From: Coriaria nepalensis
Taxonomy: Eukaryota > Streptophyta > Magnoliopsida > Cucurbitales > Coriariaceae
DNA length: 64,000 nt
Assembly: GCA_027186245.1 (NCBI GenBank)
Contig: CP114481.1
Location: forward strand, 31,155,501-31,219,500
Direction of reading: 5' to 3'
Shown here piece after piece: positions 28,041 to 40,224 of the stretch. The position numbers were made by a program, and so were the translations under genes. The notes beneath the pieces are model-generated. The model was not told the origin of the DNA. It saw nothing but the letters and a program-made list of their open reading frames with translations, and ran no database searches. Positions within the stretch are counted from its first letter, which is position 1. Every line of letters begins with the position of its first letter.

Positions 28041-29599
28041 ATTTCAAGTCAATAAGTTATTTCTAACCAAGTCGAACGAATTCAATTTTTGCACAACAAA
28101 CACAAGTTTTGTGCATAACTTGCAAATGATCAATGCAAGGAAAGTGCGCATTCGTTTAACTTAAAATCATTTCAATGAGTCATTTCAAATCCATAATTTA
28201 TTTCAAAGCAAGTCGAACGGATTCAATTTTTGCACAACAAACACAAGTTTTGTGCATAACTTGCAAATGATCAATGCAAGGAAAGTGTGCGTTCGTTTAA
28301 CCTTAAAATCATTTCAATGAGTCATTTCAAGTCAATAACTTATTTCAAAGCAAGTCGAACGAATTCAATTTTTGCACTACAAACACAAGTTTTGTGCATA
28401 ACTTGCAAATGATCAATGCAAGGAAAGTGTGCACTCATTTAACCTTAAAATCATTTCAATGAGTCATTTCAAGTCAATAACTTATTTCAAAGCAAGTCGA
28501 ACGAATTCAATTTTTGCACTACAAACACAAGTTTTGTGCATAACTTCCAAATGATCATTGCAAGGAAAGTGTGCACTCGTTTAACCTTAAAATCATTTCA
28601 ATGAGTCATTTCAAGTCAATAACTTATTTCAAAGCAAGTCGAACGAATTCAATTTTTGCAGTACAAACACAGTTTTGTGCATAACATGCAAGTGATCAAT
28701 GCAAGGAAAGTGTGCATTCATTGAACCTTAAAATCATTTCAATGTGTCCTTTCAAGTCGATATCTTATTTCAAAGCAAGTCGAATGAATTCTATTTTTGC
28801 ACTACAAAAACAAGTTTTGTGCATAACTTGCAAATGATCAATACAAGGAAAGTGTGCATTCGTTTAACCTTAAAATCATTTCAATATGTCATTTGAAGTC
28901 AATAACTTATTTCAAAGCAAGTCGAACGAATTCAATTTTTGCAGTACAAACAGAAGTTTTGTGCATAACTTGCAAATGATCAATGCAAGGAAAGTGTGCA
29001 TTCGTTTAATTTAAAATCATTTCAATGAGTCATTTCAAGTCAATGACTTATTTCAAAGCAAGTTGAACTAATTCTATTTTTTCACTACAAACACAAGTTT
29101 TGTGCATAACTTGCAAATGATCAATGCAAGGAAAGTGTGCATTCGGTTAACCTTAAAATCATTTCAATGAGTCATTTCAAGTCAATAACTTATTTCAAGG
29201 CAAGTCGAACGAATTCAATTTTTGCACTACAAACACAAGTTTTGTGCATAACTTCCAAATGATCATTGCAAGGAAAGTGTGCACTCGTTTAACCTTAAAA
29301 TCATTTCAATGAGTCATTTCAAATCAATAATTAATTTCAAAGCAAGTCGAACGGATTCAATTTTTGCACAACAAACACAAGTTTTGTGCATAACTTGCAA
29401 ATGATCAATGCAAGGAAAGTGTGCATTCGTTTAACCTTAAAATCATTTCAATGAGTCATTTCAAGTCAATAACTTATTTCAAAGCAAGTCGAACGAATTC
29501 TATTTTTTCACTACAAACAGAAGTTTTTTGCATAACTTGCAAATGATCAATGCAAGGAAAGTGTGCATTCGTTTAACCTTATAATCATTTCATTGAGTC
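28041..29599 (+). repeat. Mixed satellite monomers leading into the 10-mer HOR
   Basis: This stretch holds about eleven monomers with no local period. They include two GGATTC monomers lacking EcoRI (about 28215 and 29350) and the segment 28562-29500, which recurs downstream. No gene is present. It ends with TTATAATC and CATTGAGTC, which also end each unit of most of the following HOR. Confidence 0.85.
28562..29500 (+). repeat. Flanking segment F, upstream copy
   Basis: This block of about 939 bp recurs at 34943-35881 at an offset of 6381 bp (45 monomers). Rare shared markers are AAACACAGTTTTG (one base short), CATTGAACC, ACTACAAAAACAAG, CATTTGAAGTC, CGTTTAATTTAAAATC, GTTGAACTAATTC, ATTCGGTTAACC and AATTAATTTC. 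The two copies enclose the first block of the 1418-bp HOR. Only a few differences separate them, for example TTTCAAGGCAAG against TTTCAAAGCAAG near 29194. Confidence 0.9.
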
Positions 29600-31158
29600 A
29601 TTTCAAGTCAATAACTTATTTCAAAGCAAGTCGAACGAATTCAATTTTTGCACTACAAACACAAGTTTTGTGCATAACATGCAAGTGATGAATGCAAGGA
29701 AAGTGTGCATTCATTTAACCTTAAAATCATTTCAATGTGTCCTTTCAAGTCGTTATCTTATTTCAAAGCAAGTCGAACGAATTCTATTTTTGCACTACAA
29801 ACACAAGTTTTGTGCATAACTTGCAAATGATCAATACAAGGAAAGTGTGCATTCGTTTAACCTTAAAATCATTTCAATATGTCATTTCAAGTCAATAACT
29901 TATTTCAAAGCAAGTCGAAAGAATTCAATTTTTGCAGTACAAACACAAGTTTTGTGCATAACTTGCAAATGATCAATGCAAGGAAAGTGTGCACTCGTTT
30001 AACCTTCAAATCATTTCAATGAGTCATTTCAAGTCAATAACTTATTTCAAAGCAAGTCGAACGAATTCAATTTTTGTACTACAAACACAAGTTTTGTGCA
30101 TAACTTCCAAACGATCATTGCAAGGAAAGTGTGCACTCGTTTAACCTTCAAATCATTTCAATGAGTCATTTCAAGTCAATAACTTATTTCAAAGCAAGTC
30201 GAACGAATTCAATTTTTGTACTACAAACACAAGTTTTGTGCATAACTTCCAAACGATCATTGCAAGGAAAGTGTGCATTCGTTTAACCTTAAAATCATTT
30301 CAATGAGTCATTTCAAGTCAATAACTTATTTCAAAGCAAGTCGAACGAATTCTATTTTTTCACTACAAACAGAAGTTTTTTGCATAACTTGCAAATGATC
30401 AATGCAAGAAAAGTGTGCATTCGTTTAACCTCAAAATCATTTCAATGAGTCATTTCAAGTCAATAACTTATTTCAATGCAAGTCGAACGAATTCAATTTT
30501 TGCAGTACAAACAGAAGTTTTGTGCATAACTTGCAAATGATCAATGCAAGGAAAGTGTGCACTCGTTTAACCTTCAAATCATTTCAATGAGTCATTTCAA
30601 GTCAATAACTTATTTCAAAGCAAGTCGAACGAATTCAATTTTTGTACTACCAACAGAAGTTTTGTGCATAACTTGCAAATGATCAATGCAAGGAAAGTGT
30701 GCATTCGTTTAACTTAAAATCATTTCAATGAGTCATTTCAAGTCAATGACTTATTTCAAAGCAAGTTGAACGAATTCAATTTTTGCACTACAAACACAAG
30801 TTTTGTGCATAACTTGCAAATGATCAATGCAAGGAAAGTGTGCATTCGTTTAACTTAAAATCATTTCAATGAGTCATTTCAAGTCAATGACTTATTTCAA
30901 AGCAAGTTGAACGAATTCAATTTTTGCACTACAAACACAAGTTTTGTGCATAACTTGCAAATGATCAATGCAAGGAAAGTGTGCATTCGTTTAACTTAAA
31001 ATCATTTCAATGAGTCATTTCAAGTCAATAAGTTATTTCTAAAAAAGTCAAACGAATTCAATTTTTGCACTACAAACACAAGTTTTGTGCATAACTTGCA
31101 AATGATCATTGCAAGGAAAGTGTGTATTTGTTTAACCTTATAATCATTTCATTGAGTC
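29600..31158 (+). repeat. 1418-bp HOR block A, unit 1 (expanded to 11 monomers)
   Basis: The unit carries monomers M1 to M10 in order, but M9 (AATGACTT, GTTGAACGAATTC, TTTGCACTAC) occurs twice in tandem, near 30735 and 30876. This makes the unit 1559 bp, exactly 141 bp longer than the standard. It also has CAATGCAAGTC in M7 (about 30475), where most other units have CAACGCAAGTC. It is the first unit of the block. Confidence 0.9.
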
Positions 31159-32494
31159 ATTTCAAGTCAATAACTTATTTCAAAGCAAGTCGAACGAATT
31201 CAATTTTTGCACTACAAACACAAGTTTTGTGCATAACATGCAAGTGATGAATGCAAGGAAAGTGTGCATTCATTTAACCTTAAAATCATTTCAATGTGTC
31301 CTTTCAAGTCGTTATCTTATTTCAAAGCAAGTCGAACGAATTCTATTTTTGCACTACAAACACAAGTTTTGTGCATAACTTGCAAATGATCAATACAAGG
31401 AAAGTGTGCATTCGTTTAACCTTAAAATCATTTCAATATGTCATTTCAAGTCAATAACTTATTTCAAAGCAAGTCGAAAGAATTCAATTTTTGCAGTACA
31501 AACACAAGTTTTGTGCATAACTTGCAAATGATCAATGCAAGGAAAGTGTGCACTCGTTTAACCTTCAAATCATTTCAATGAGTCATTTCAAGTCAATAAC
31601 TTATTTCAAAGCAAGTCGAACGAATTCAATTTTTGTACTACAAACACAAGTTTTGTGCATAACTTCCAAACGATCATTGCAAGGAAAGTGTGCACTCGTT
31701 TAACCTTCAAATCATTTCAATGAGTCATTTCAAGTCAATAACTTATTTCAAAGCAAGTCGAACGAATTCAATTTTTGTACTACAAACACAAGTTTTGTGC
31801 ATAACTTCCAAACGATCATTGCAAGGAAAGTGTGCATTCGTTTAACCTTAAAATCATTTCAATGAGTCATTTCAAGTCAATAACTTATTTCAAAGCAAGT
31901 CGAACGAATTCTATTTTTTCACTACAAACAGAAGTTTTTTGCATAACTTGCAAATGATCAATGCAAGAAAAGTGTGCATTCGTTTAACCTCAAAATCATT
32001 TCAATGAGTCATTTCAAGTCAATAACTTATTTCAACGCAAGTCGAACGAATTCAATTTTTGCAGTACAAACAGAAGTTTTGTGCATAACTTGCAAATGAT
32101 CAATGCAAGGAAAGTGTGCACTCGTTTAACCTTCAAATCATTTCAATGAGTCATTTCAAGTCAATAACTTATTTCAAAGCAAGTCGAACGAATTCAATTT
32201 TTGTACTACCAACAGAAGTTTTGTGCATAACTTGCAAATGATCAATGCAAGGAAAGTGTGCATTCGTTTAACTTAAAATCATTTCAATGAGTCATTTCAA
32301 GTCAATGACTTATTTCAAAGCAAGTTGAACGAATTCAATTTTTGCACTACAAACACAAGTTTTGTGCATAACTTGCAAATGATCAATGCAAGGAAAGTGT
32401 GCATTCGTTTAACTTAAAATCATTTCAATGAGTCATTTCAAGTCAATAAGTTATTTCTAAAAAAGTCAAACGAATTCAATTTTTGCACTACAAA

Positions 32495-32507
32495 CACAAG
32501 TTTTGTG
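32495..32507. other. 13-bp dyad symmetry within the monomer (representative copy)
   Basis: CACAA and TTGTG form a perfect 5-bp inverted repeat around GTT. The same dyad is present at consensus bases 61-73 of most monomers; monomers with CAGAAG in place of CACAAG lose it. It could form a short hairpin or be a protein-binding site; function is not shown by the sequence. Confidence 0.7.
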
Positions 32508-32512
32508 CATAA

Positions 32513-32533
32513 CTTGCAAATGATCATTGCAAG
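32513..32533. other. 21-bp dyad symmetry within the monomer (representative copy)
   Basis: The arms CTTGCAA and TTGCAAG are perfect 7-bp inverted repeats around ATGATCA, which itself contains the palindrome TGATCA. This is the ATCATTGC variant. The more common ATCAATGC variant keeps 6-bp arms (CTTGCA and TGCAAG). Monomers with CTTCC break one arm. The site lies at consensus bases 79-99. Confidence 0.7.
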
Positions 32534-32576
32534 GAAAGTGTGTATTTGTTTAACCTTATAATCATTTCATTGAGTC

Positions 32577-33994
32577 ATTTCAAGTCAATAACTTATTTCA
32601 AAGCAAGTCGAACGAATTCAATTTTTGCACTACAAACACAAGTTTTGTGCATAACATGCAAGTGATGAATGCAAGGAAAGTGTGCATTCATTTAACCTTA
32701 AAATCATTTCAATGTGTCCTTTCAAGTCGTTATCTTATTTCAAAGCAAGTCGAACGAATTCTATTTTTGCACTACAAACACAAGTTTTGTGCATAACTTG
32801 CAAATGATCAATACAAGGAAAGTGTGCATTCGTTTAACCTTAAAATCATTTCAATATGTCATTTCAAGTCAATAACTTATTTCAAAGCAAGTCGAAAGAA
32901 TTCAATTTTTGCAGTACAAACACAAGTTTTGTGCATAACTTGCAAATGATCAATGCAAGGAAAGTGTGCACTCGTTTAACCTTCAAATCATTTCAATGAG
33001 TCATTTCAAGTCAATAACTTATTTCAAAGCAAGTCGAACGAATTCAATTTTTGTACTACAAACACAAGTTTTGTGCATAACTTCCAAACGATCATTGCAA
33101 GGAAAGTTTGCACTCGTTTAACCTTCAAATCATTTCAATGAGTCATTTCAAGTCAATAACTTATTTCAAAGCAAGTCGAACGAATTCAATTTTTGTACTA
33201 CAAACACAAGTTTTGTGCATAACTTCCAAACGATCATTGCAAGGAAAGTGTGCATTCGTTTAACCTTAAAATCATTTCAATGAGTCATTTCAAGTCAATA
33301 ACTTATTTCAAAGCAAGTCGAACGAATTCTATTTTTTCACTACAAACAGAAGTTTTTTGCATAACTTGCAAATGATCAATGCAAGAAAAGTGTGCATTCG
33401 TTTAACCTCAAAATCATTTCAATGAGTCATTTCAAGTCAATAACTTATTTCAACGCAAGTCGAACGAATTCAATTTTTGCAGTACAAACAGAAGTTTTGT
33501 GCATAACTTGCAAATGATCAATGCAAGGAAAGTGTGCACTCGTTTAACCTTCAAATCATTTCAATGAGTCATTTCAAGTCAATAACTTATTTCAAAGCAA
33601 GTCGAACGAATTCAATTTTTGTACTACCAACAGAAGTTTTGTGCATAACTTGCAAATGATCAATGCAAGGAAAGTGTGCATTCGTTTAACTTAAAATCAT
33701 TTCAATGAGTCATTTCAAGTCAATGACTTATTTCAAAGCAAGTTGAACGAATTCAATTTTTGCACTACAAACACAAGTTTTGTGCATAACTTGCAAATGA
33801 TCAATGCAAGGAAAGTGTGCATTCGTTTAACTTAAAATCATTTCAATGAGTCATTTCAAGTCAATAAGTTATTTCTAAAAAAGTCAAACGAATTCAATTT
33901 TTGCACTACAAACACAAGTTTTGTGCATAACTTGCAAATGATCATTGCAAGGAAAGTGTGTATTTGTTTAACCTTATAATCATTTCATTGAGTC
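32577..33994 (+). repeat. 1418-bp HOR block A, unit 3
   Basis: This is a complete ten-monomer unit of exactly 1418 bp in the same order as 31159-32576. By eye it differs at very few positions; one is AAGTTTGCAC near 33105 for AAGTGTGCAC in M4. Such close identity points to recent amplification or continuing homogenisation. Confidence 0.95.
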
Positions 33995-34988
33995 ATTTCA
34001 AGTCAATAACTTATTTCAAAGCAAGTCGAACGAATTCAATTTTTGCACTACAAACACAAGTTTTGTGCATAACATGCAAGTGATGAATGCAAGGAAAGTG
34101 TGCATTCATTTAACCTTAAAATCATTTCAATGTGTCCTTTCAAGTCGTTATCTTATTTCAAAGCAAGTCGAACGAATTCTATTTTTGCACTACAAACACA
34201 AGTTTTGTGCATAACTTGCAAATGATCAATACAAGGAAAGTGTGCATTCGTTTAACCTTAAAATCATTTCAATATGTCATTTCAAGTCAATAACTTATTT
34301 CAAAGCAAGTCGAAAGAATTCAATTTTTGCAGTACAAACACAAGTTTTGTGCATAACTTGCAAATGATCAATGCAAGGAAAGTGTGCACTCGTTTAACCT
34401 TCAAATCATTTCAATGAGTCATTTCAAGTCAATAACTTATTTCAAAGCAAGTCGAACGAATTCAATTTTTGTACTACAAACACAAGTTTTGTGCATAACT
34501 TCCAAACGATCATTGCAAGGAAAGTGTGCATTCGTTTAACCTTAAAATCATTTCAATGAGTCATTTCAAGTCAATAACTTATTTCAAAGCAAGTCGAACG
34601 AATTCTATTTTTTCACTACAAACAGAAGTTTTTTGCATAACTTGCAAATGATCAATGCAAGAAAAGTGTGCATTCGTTTAACCTCAAAATCATTTCAATG
34701 AGTCATTTCAAGTCAATAACTTATTTCAACGCAAGTCGAACGAATTCAATTTTTGCAGTTCAAACAGAAGTTTTGTGCATAACTTGCAAATGATCAATGC
34801 AAGGAAAGTGTGCACTCGTTTAACCTTCAAATCATTTCAATGAGTCATTTCAAGTCAATAACTTATTTCAAAGCAAGTCGAACGAATTCAATTTTTGTAC
34901 TACAAACAGAAGTTTTGTGCATAACTTGCAAATGATCAATGCAAGGAAAGTGTGCACTCGTTTAACCTTAAAATCATTTCAATGAGTC
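33995..34988 (+). repeat. 1418-bp HOR block A, unit 4 (contracted, seven monomers)
   Basis: M1, M2 and M3 are followed by a single M4/M5-type monomer, so one 142-bp monomer has been lost, then M6, M7 and M8. The unit stops after M8 at 34988 (994 bp = 7 x 142). M7 has GCAGTTC and M8 has TACTACAAACAG instead of GCAGTAC and TACTACCAACAG. The same pair of variants occurs in block B units at 43061 and 44479. Confidence 0.9.
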
Positions 34989-35881
34989 ATTTCAAGTCAA
35001 TAACTTATTTCAAAGCAAGTCGAACGAATTCAATTTTTGCAGTACAAACACAGTTTTGTGCATAACATGCAAGTGATCAATGCAAGGAAAGTGTGCATTC
35101 ATTGAACCTTAAAATCATTTCAATGTGTCCTTTCAAGTCGATATCTTATTTCAAAGCAAGTCGAACGAATTCTATTTTTGCACTACAAAAACAAGTTTTG
35201 TGCATAACTTGCAAATGATCAATACAAGGAAAGTGTGCATTCGTTTAACCTTAAAATCATTTCAATATGTCATTTGAAGTCAATAACTTATTTCAAAGCA
35301 AGTCGAACGAATTCAATTTTTGCAGTACAAACAGAAGTTTTGTGCATAACTTGCAAATGATCAATGCAAGGAAAGTGTGCATTCGTTTAATTTAAAATCA
35401 TTTCAATGAGTCATTTCAAGTCAATGACTTATTTCAAAGCAAGTTGAACTAATTCTATTTTTTCACTACAAACACAAGTTTTGTGCATAACTTGCAAATG
35501 ATCAATGCAAGGAAAGTGTGCATTCGGTTAACCTTAAAATCATTTCAATGAGTCATTTCAAGTCAATAACTTATTTCAAAGCAAGTCGAACGAATTCAAT
35601 TTTTGCACTACAAACACAAGTTTTGTGCATAACTTCCAAATGATCATTGCAAGGAAAGTGTGCACTCGTTTAACCTTAAAATCATTTCAATGAGTCATTT
35701 CAAATCAATAATTAATTTCAAAGCAAGTCGAACGGATTCAATTTTTGCACAACCAACACAAGTTTTGTGCATAACTTGCAAATGATCAATGCAAGGAAAG
35801 TGTGCATTCGTTTAACCTTAAAATCATTTCAATGAGTCATTTCAAGTCAATAACTTATTTCAAAGCAAGTCGAACGAATTC
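34943..35881 (+). repeat. Flanking segment F', downstream copy
   Basis: This is the second copy of 28562-29500 and shares all of its rare markers in order. It follows the end of HOR block A directly and overlaps the last bases of its final monomer. After 35881 the sequence differs from what follows the upstream copy: a TTTGCACTAC monomer here, a TTTTTTCACTAC monomer there. Confidence 0.9.
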
Positions 35882-38523
35882 AATTTTTGCACTACAAACA
35901 CAAGTTTTGTGCATAACTTGCAAATGATCAATGCAAGGAAAGTGTGCACTCGTTTAACCTTCAAATCATTTCAATGAGTCATTTCAAGTCAATAACTTAT
36001 TTCAAAGCAAGTCGAACGAATTCTATTTTTTCACTACAAACAGAAGTTTTTTGCATAACTTGCAAATGATCAATGCAAGGAACGTGTGCATTCGTTTAAC
36101 TTAAAATCATTTCAATGAGTCATTTCAAGTCAATGACTTATTTCAAAGCAAGTTGAACGAATTCTATTTTTTCACTACAAACACAAGTTTTGTGCATAAC
36201 TTGCAAATGATCAATGCAAGGAAAGTGTGCATTCGTTTAACTTAAAATCATTTCAATGAGTCATTTCAAGTCAATAAGTTATTTCAAAGCAAGTCGAACG
36301 AATTCAATTTTTGCACTACAAACACAAGTTTTGTGCATAACTTGCAAATGATCATTGCAAGGAAAGTGTGCATTCGTTTAACCTTAAAATCATTTCAATG
36401 AGTCATTTCAAGTCAATAACTTATTTCAAAGCAAGTCGAACGAAATCAAGTTTTGCACTACAAACACAAGTTTTGTGCATAACATGCAAGTGATCAATGC
36501 AAGGAAAGTGTGCATTCATTTAACCTTAAAATCATTTCAATGTGTCCTTTCAAGTCGATATCCTATTTCAAAGCAAGTCGAACGAATTCTATTTTTGCAC
36601 TACAAACACAAGTTTAGTGCATAACGTGCAAATGATCAATGCAAGGAAAGTGTGCATTCGTTTAACCTTAAAATCATTTCAATGAGTCATTTCAAGTCAA
36701 TAACTTATTTCAAAGCAAGTCGAACGAATTCCAATTTTGCAGTACAAACAGAAGTTTTGTGCATAACTTCCAAATGATCAATGCAAGGAAAGTGTGCATT
36801 CGTTTAACCTTAAAATCATTTCAATGAGTCATTTCAAATCAATAACTTATTTCAAAGCAAGTCGAACGGATTCAATTTTTGCACAACAAACACAAGTTTT
36901 GTGCATAACTTGCAAATGATCAATGCAAGGAAAGTGTGCATTCGTTTAACATTAAAATCATTTCAATGAGTCATTTCAAGTCAATAATTTATTTCAAAGC
37001 AAGTCGAACGAATTCAATTTTTGCACTACAAACACAAGTTTTGTGCATAACTTCCAAATGATCATTGCAAGGAAAGTGTGCATTCGTTTAACTTAAAATC
37101 ATTTCAATGAGTCATTTCAAATCAATAACTTATTTCAAAGCAAGTCGAACGAATTCTATTTTTGCACTACAAACAGAACTTTTTTTGCATTACTTCCAAA
37201 TGATCAATGCAAGGAAAGTGTGCATTCGTTTAACCTTAAAATCATTTCAATGAGTCATTTCAAGTCAATAACTTATTTCAAAGCAAGTCGAACGAATTCA
37301 ATTTTTGCACTACAAACACAAGTTTTGTGCATAACTTGCAAATGATCAATGCAAGAAAAGTGTGCACTCGTTTAACCTCAAAATCATTTCAATGAGTCAT
37401 TTCAAGTCAATAACTTATTTCAACGCAAGTCGAACGAATTCAATTTTTTCACTACAAACACAAGTTTTGTGCATAACTTGCAAATGATCATTGCAAGGAA
37501 AGTGTGCATTCGTTTAACTTAAAATCATTTCAATGAGTCATTTCAAATCAATAATTTATTTCAAAGCAAGTGAAACGAATTCAATTTTTGCACTACAAAC
37601 ACAAGTTTTGTCCATAACATGCAAGTGATGAATGCAAGGAAAGTGTGCATTCATTTAACCTTAAAATCATTTCAATGTGTCCTTTCAAGTCGATATCTTA
37701 TTTCAAAGCAAGTCGAACGAATTCTATTTTTGCACTACAAACACAAGTTTTGTGCATAACTTGCAAATGATCAATGCAAGGAAAGTGTGCAAACCTTCAA
37801 ATCATTTCAATATGTCATTTCAAGTCAATAACTTATTTCAAAGCAAGTCGAACGAATTCAATTTTTGCAGTACAAACAGAAGTTTTGTGCATAACTTGCA
37901 AATGATCAATGCAAGGAAAGTGTGCATTCGTTTAACTTAAAATCATTTCAATGAGTCATTTCAAGTCAATAAGTTATTTCAAAGCAAGTCGAACGAATTC
38001 AATTTTTGCACTACAAACAGAAGTTTTGTGCATAACTTGCAAATGATCAATGCAAGGAAAGTGTGCACTCGTTTAACCTTCAAATCATTTCAATGTGTCA
38101 TTTCAAGTCAATAACTTATTTCAAAGCAAGTCGAACGAATTCAATTTTTGTACTACAAACACAAGTTTTGTGCATAACATGCAAGTGATGAATGCAAGGA
38201 AAGTGTGCATTCATTTAACCTTAAAATCATTTCAATGTGTCCTTTCAAGTCGATATCTTATTTCAAAGCAAGTCGAACGAATTCTATTTTTGCACTACAA
38301 ACACATGTTTTGTGCATAACTTGCAAATGATCAATAATAGGAAGTGTGCATTCGTTTAACCTTAAAATCATTTCAATATGTCATTTCAAGTCAATAACTT
38401 ATTTCAAAGCAAGTCGAACGAATTCAATTTTTGCAGTACAAACAGAAGTTTTGTGCATAACTTGCAAATGATCAATGCAAGGAAAGTGTGCATTCGTTTA
38501 ACTTAAAATCATTTCAATGAGTC
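35882..38523 (+). repeat. Mixed monomers between HOR blocks A and B
   Basis: About 19 monomers without a clear period, with several small indels that are otherwise rare. A 7-bp deletion lies near 37791 (GTGTGCAAACC). The sequence TCAATAATAGGAAG near 38332 is one base short. It also holds two M1-M2-like pairs with GATATC (about 37620-37780 and 38160-38320), resembling an ancestral form of the M1-M2 module of the 1418-bp HOR. No gene is present. Confidence 0.85.
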
Positions 38524-38806
38524 ATTTCAAGTCAATGACTTATTTCAAAGCAAGTTGAACGAATTCAATTTTTGCACTACAAACACAAGTTTTGTGCATA
38601 ACTTGCAAATGATCAATGCAAGGAAAGTGTGCATTCGTTTAACTTAAAATCATTTCAATGAGTCATTTCAAGTCAATAAGTTATTTCTAAAAAAGTCAAA
38701 CGAATTCAATTTTTGCACTACAAACACAAGTTTTGTGCATAACTTGCAAATGATCATTGCAAGGAAAGTGTGTATTTGTTTAACCTTAAAATCATTTCAT
38801 TGAGTC
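38524..38806 (+). repeat. 1418-bp HOR block B, entry (M9-M10)
   Basis: Two monomers match M9 (38524, GTTGAAC) and M10 (TTTCTAAAAAAGTCAAAC, GTGTATTTG). M10 ends in TTAAAATC rather than the TTATAATC of most other units. The monomer before them is M3-like but keeps CGAACGAATTC and GCAGTACAAACAG. The HOR therefore starts part-way through a unit. Confidence 0.85.
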
Positions 38807-40224
38807 ATTTCAAGTCAATAACTTATTTCAAAGCAAGTCGAACGAATTCAATTTTTGCACTACAAACACAAGTTTTGTGCATAACATGCAAGTGATGAAT
38901 GCAAGGAAAGTGTGCATTCATTTAACCTTAAAATCATTTCAATGTGTCCTTTCAAGTCGTTATCTTATTTCAAAGCAAGTCGAACGAATTCTATTTTTGC
39001 ACTACAAACACAAGTTTTGTGCATAACTTGCAAATGATCAATACAAGGAAAGTGTGCATTCGTTTAACCTTAAAATCATTTCAATATGTCATTTCAAGTC
39101 AATAACTTATTTCAAAGCAAGTCGAAAGAATTCAATTTTTGCAGTACAAACACAAGTTTTGTGCATAACTTGCAAATGATCAATGCAAGGAAAGTGTGCA
39201 CTCGTTTAACCTTCAAATCATTTCAATGAGTCATTTCAAGTCAATAACTTATTTCAAAGCAAGTCGAACGAATTCAATTTTTGTACTACAAACACAAGTT
39301 TTGTGCATAACTTCCAAACGATCATTGCAAGGAAAGTGTGCACTCGTTTAACCTTCAAATCATTTCAATGAGTCATTTCAAGTCAATAACTTATTTCAAA
39401 GCAAGTCGAACGAATTCAATTTTTGTACTACAAACACAAGTTTTGTGCATAACTTCCAAACGATCATTGCAAGGAAAGTGTGCATTCGTTTAACCTTAAA
39501 ATCATTTCAATGAGTCATTTCAAGTCAATAACTTATTTCAAAGCAAGTCGAACGAATTCTATTTTTTCACTACAAACAGAAGTTTTTTGCATAACTTGCA
39601 AATGATCAATGCAAGAAAAGTGTGCATTCGTTTAACCTCAAAATCATTTCAATGAGTCATTTCAAGTCAATAACTTATTTCAACGCAAGTCGAACGAATT
39701 CAATTTTTGCAGTACAAACAGAAGTTTTGTGCATAACTTGCAAATGATCAATGCAAGGAAAGTGTGCACTCGTTTAACCTTCAAATCATTTCAATGAGTC
39801 ATTTCAAGTCAATAACTTATTTCAAAGCAAGTCGAACGAATTCAATTTTTGTACTACCAACAGAAGTTTTGTGCATAACTTGCAAATGATCAATGCAAGG
39901 AAAGTGTGCATTCGTTTAACTTAAAATCATTTCAATGAGTCATTTCAAGTCAATGACTTATTTCAAAGCAAGTTGAACGAATTCAATTTTTGCACTACAA
40001 ACACAAGTTTTGTGCATAACTTGCAAATGATCAATGCAAGGAAAGTGTGCATTCGTTTAACTTAAAATCATTTCAATGAGTCATTTCAAGTCAATAAGTT
40101 ATTTCTAAAAAAGTCAAACGAATTCAATTTTTGCACTACAAACACAAGTTTTGTGCATAACTTGCAAATGATCATTGCAAGGAAAGTGTGTATTTGTTTA
40201 ACCTTATAATCATTTCATTGAGTC
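38807..40224 (+). repeat. 1418-bp HOR block B, unit 1
   Basis: Complete ten-monomer unit with the same order and length as 31159-32576, including CGAAAGAATTC in M3, the M4/M5 pair with TTCCAAACGATC, CAACGCAAG in M7 and TACTACCAACAG in M8. I saw no diagnostic difference from the reference unit. Confidence 0.95.

Larger units (their letters stand above)
31159..32576 (+). repeat. 1418-bp HOR block A, unit 2 (reference 10-mer)
   Basis: This unit defines the HOR. Monomer starts are M1 31159 (CATGCAAGTGATGAATG, CATTTAACC), M2 31301 (CTTTCAAGTCGTTATC, CAATACAAGG), M3 31443 (CGAAAGAATTC), M4 31585 and M5 31727 (TTGTACTAC, TTCCAAACGATCATTGC), M6 31869 (TTTTTTCAC, CAAGAAAAG, AACCTCAAAA), M7 32011 (CAACGCAAG, GCAGTAC), M8 32153 (TACTACCAACAG), M9 32294 (GTTGAAC) and M10 32435 (TTTCTAAAAAAGTCAAAC, GTGTATTTG). 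Eight monomers are 142 bp; M8 and M9 are 141 bp. Confidence 0.95.

Noticed and set aside
37677..37940. 87-codon open frame, the longest in the window
   Set aside because: It is long only because a 7-bp deletion near 37791 keeps the frame open across monomers. The peptide repeats the same phrases as the other satellite frames, so it is not a gene.
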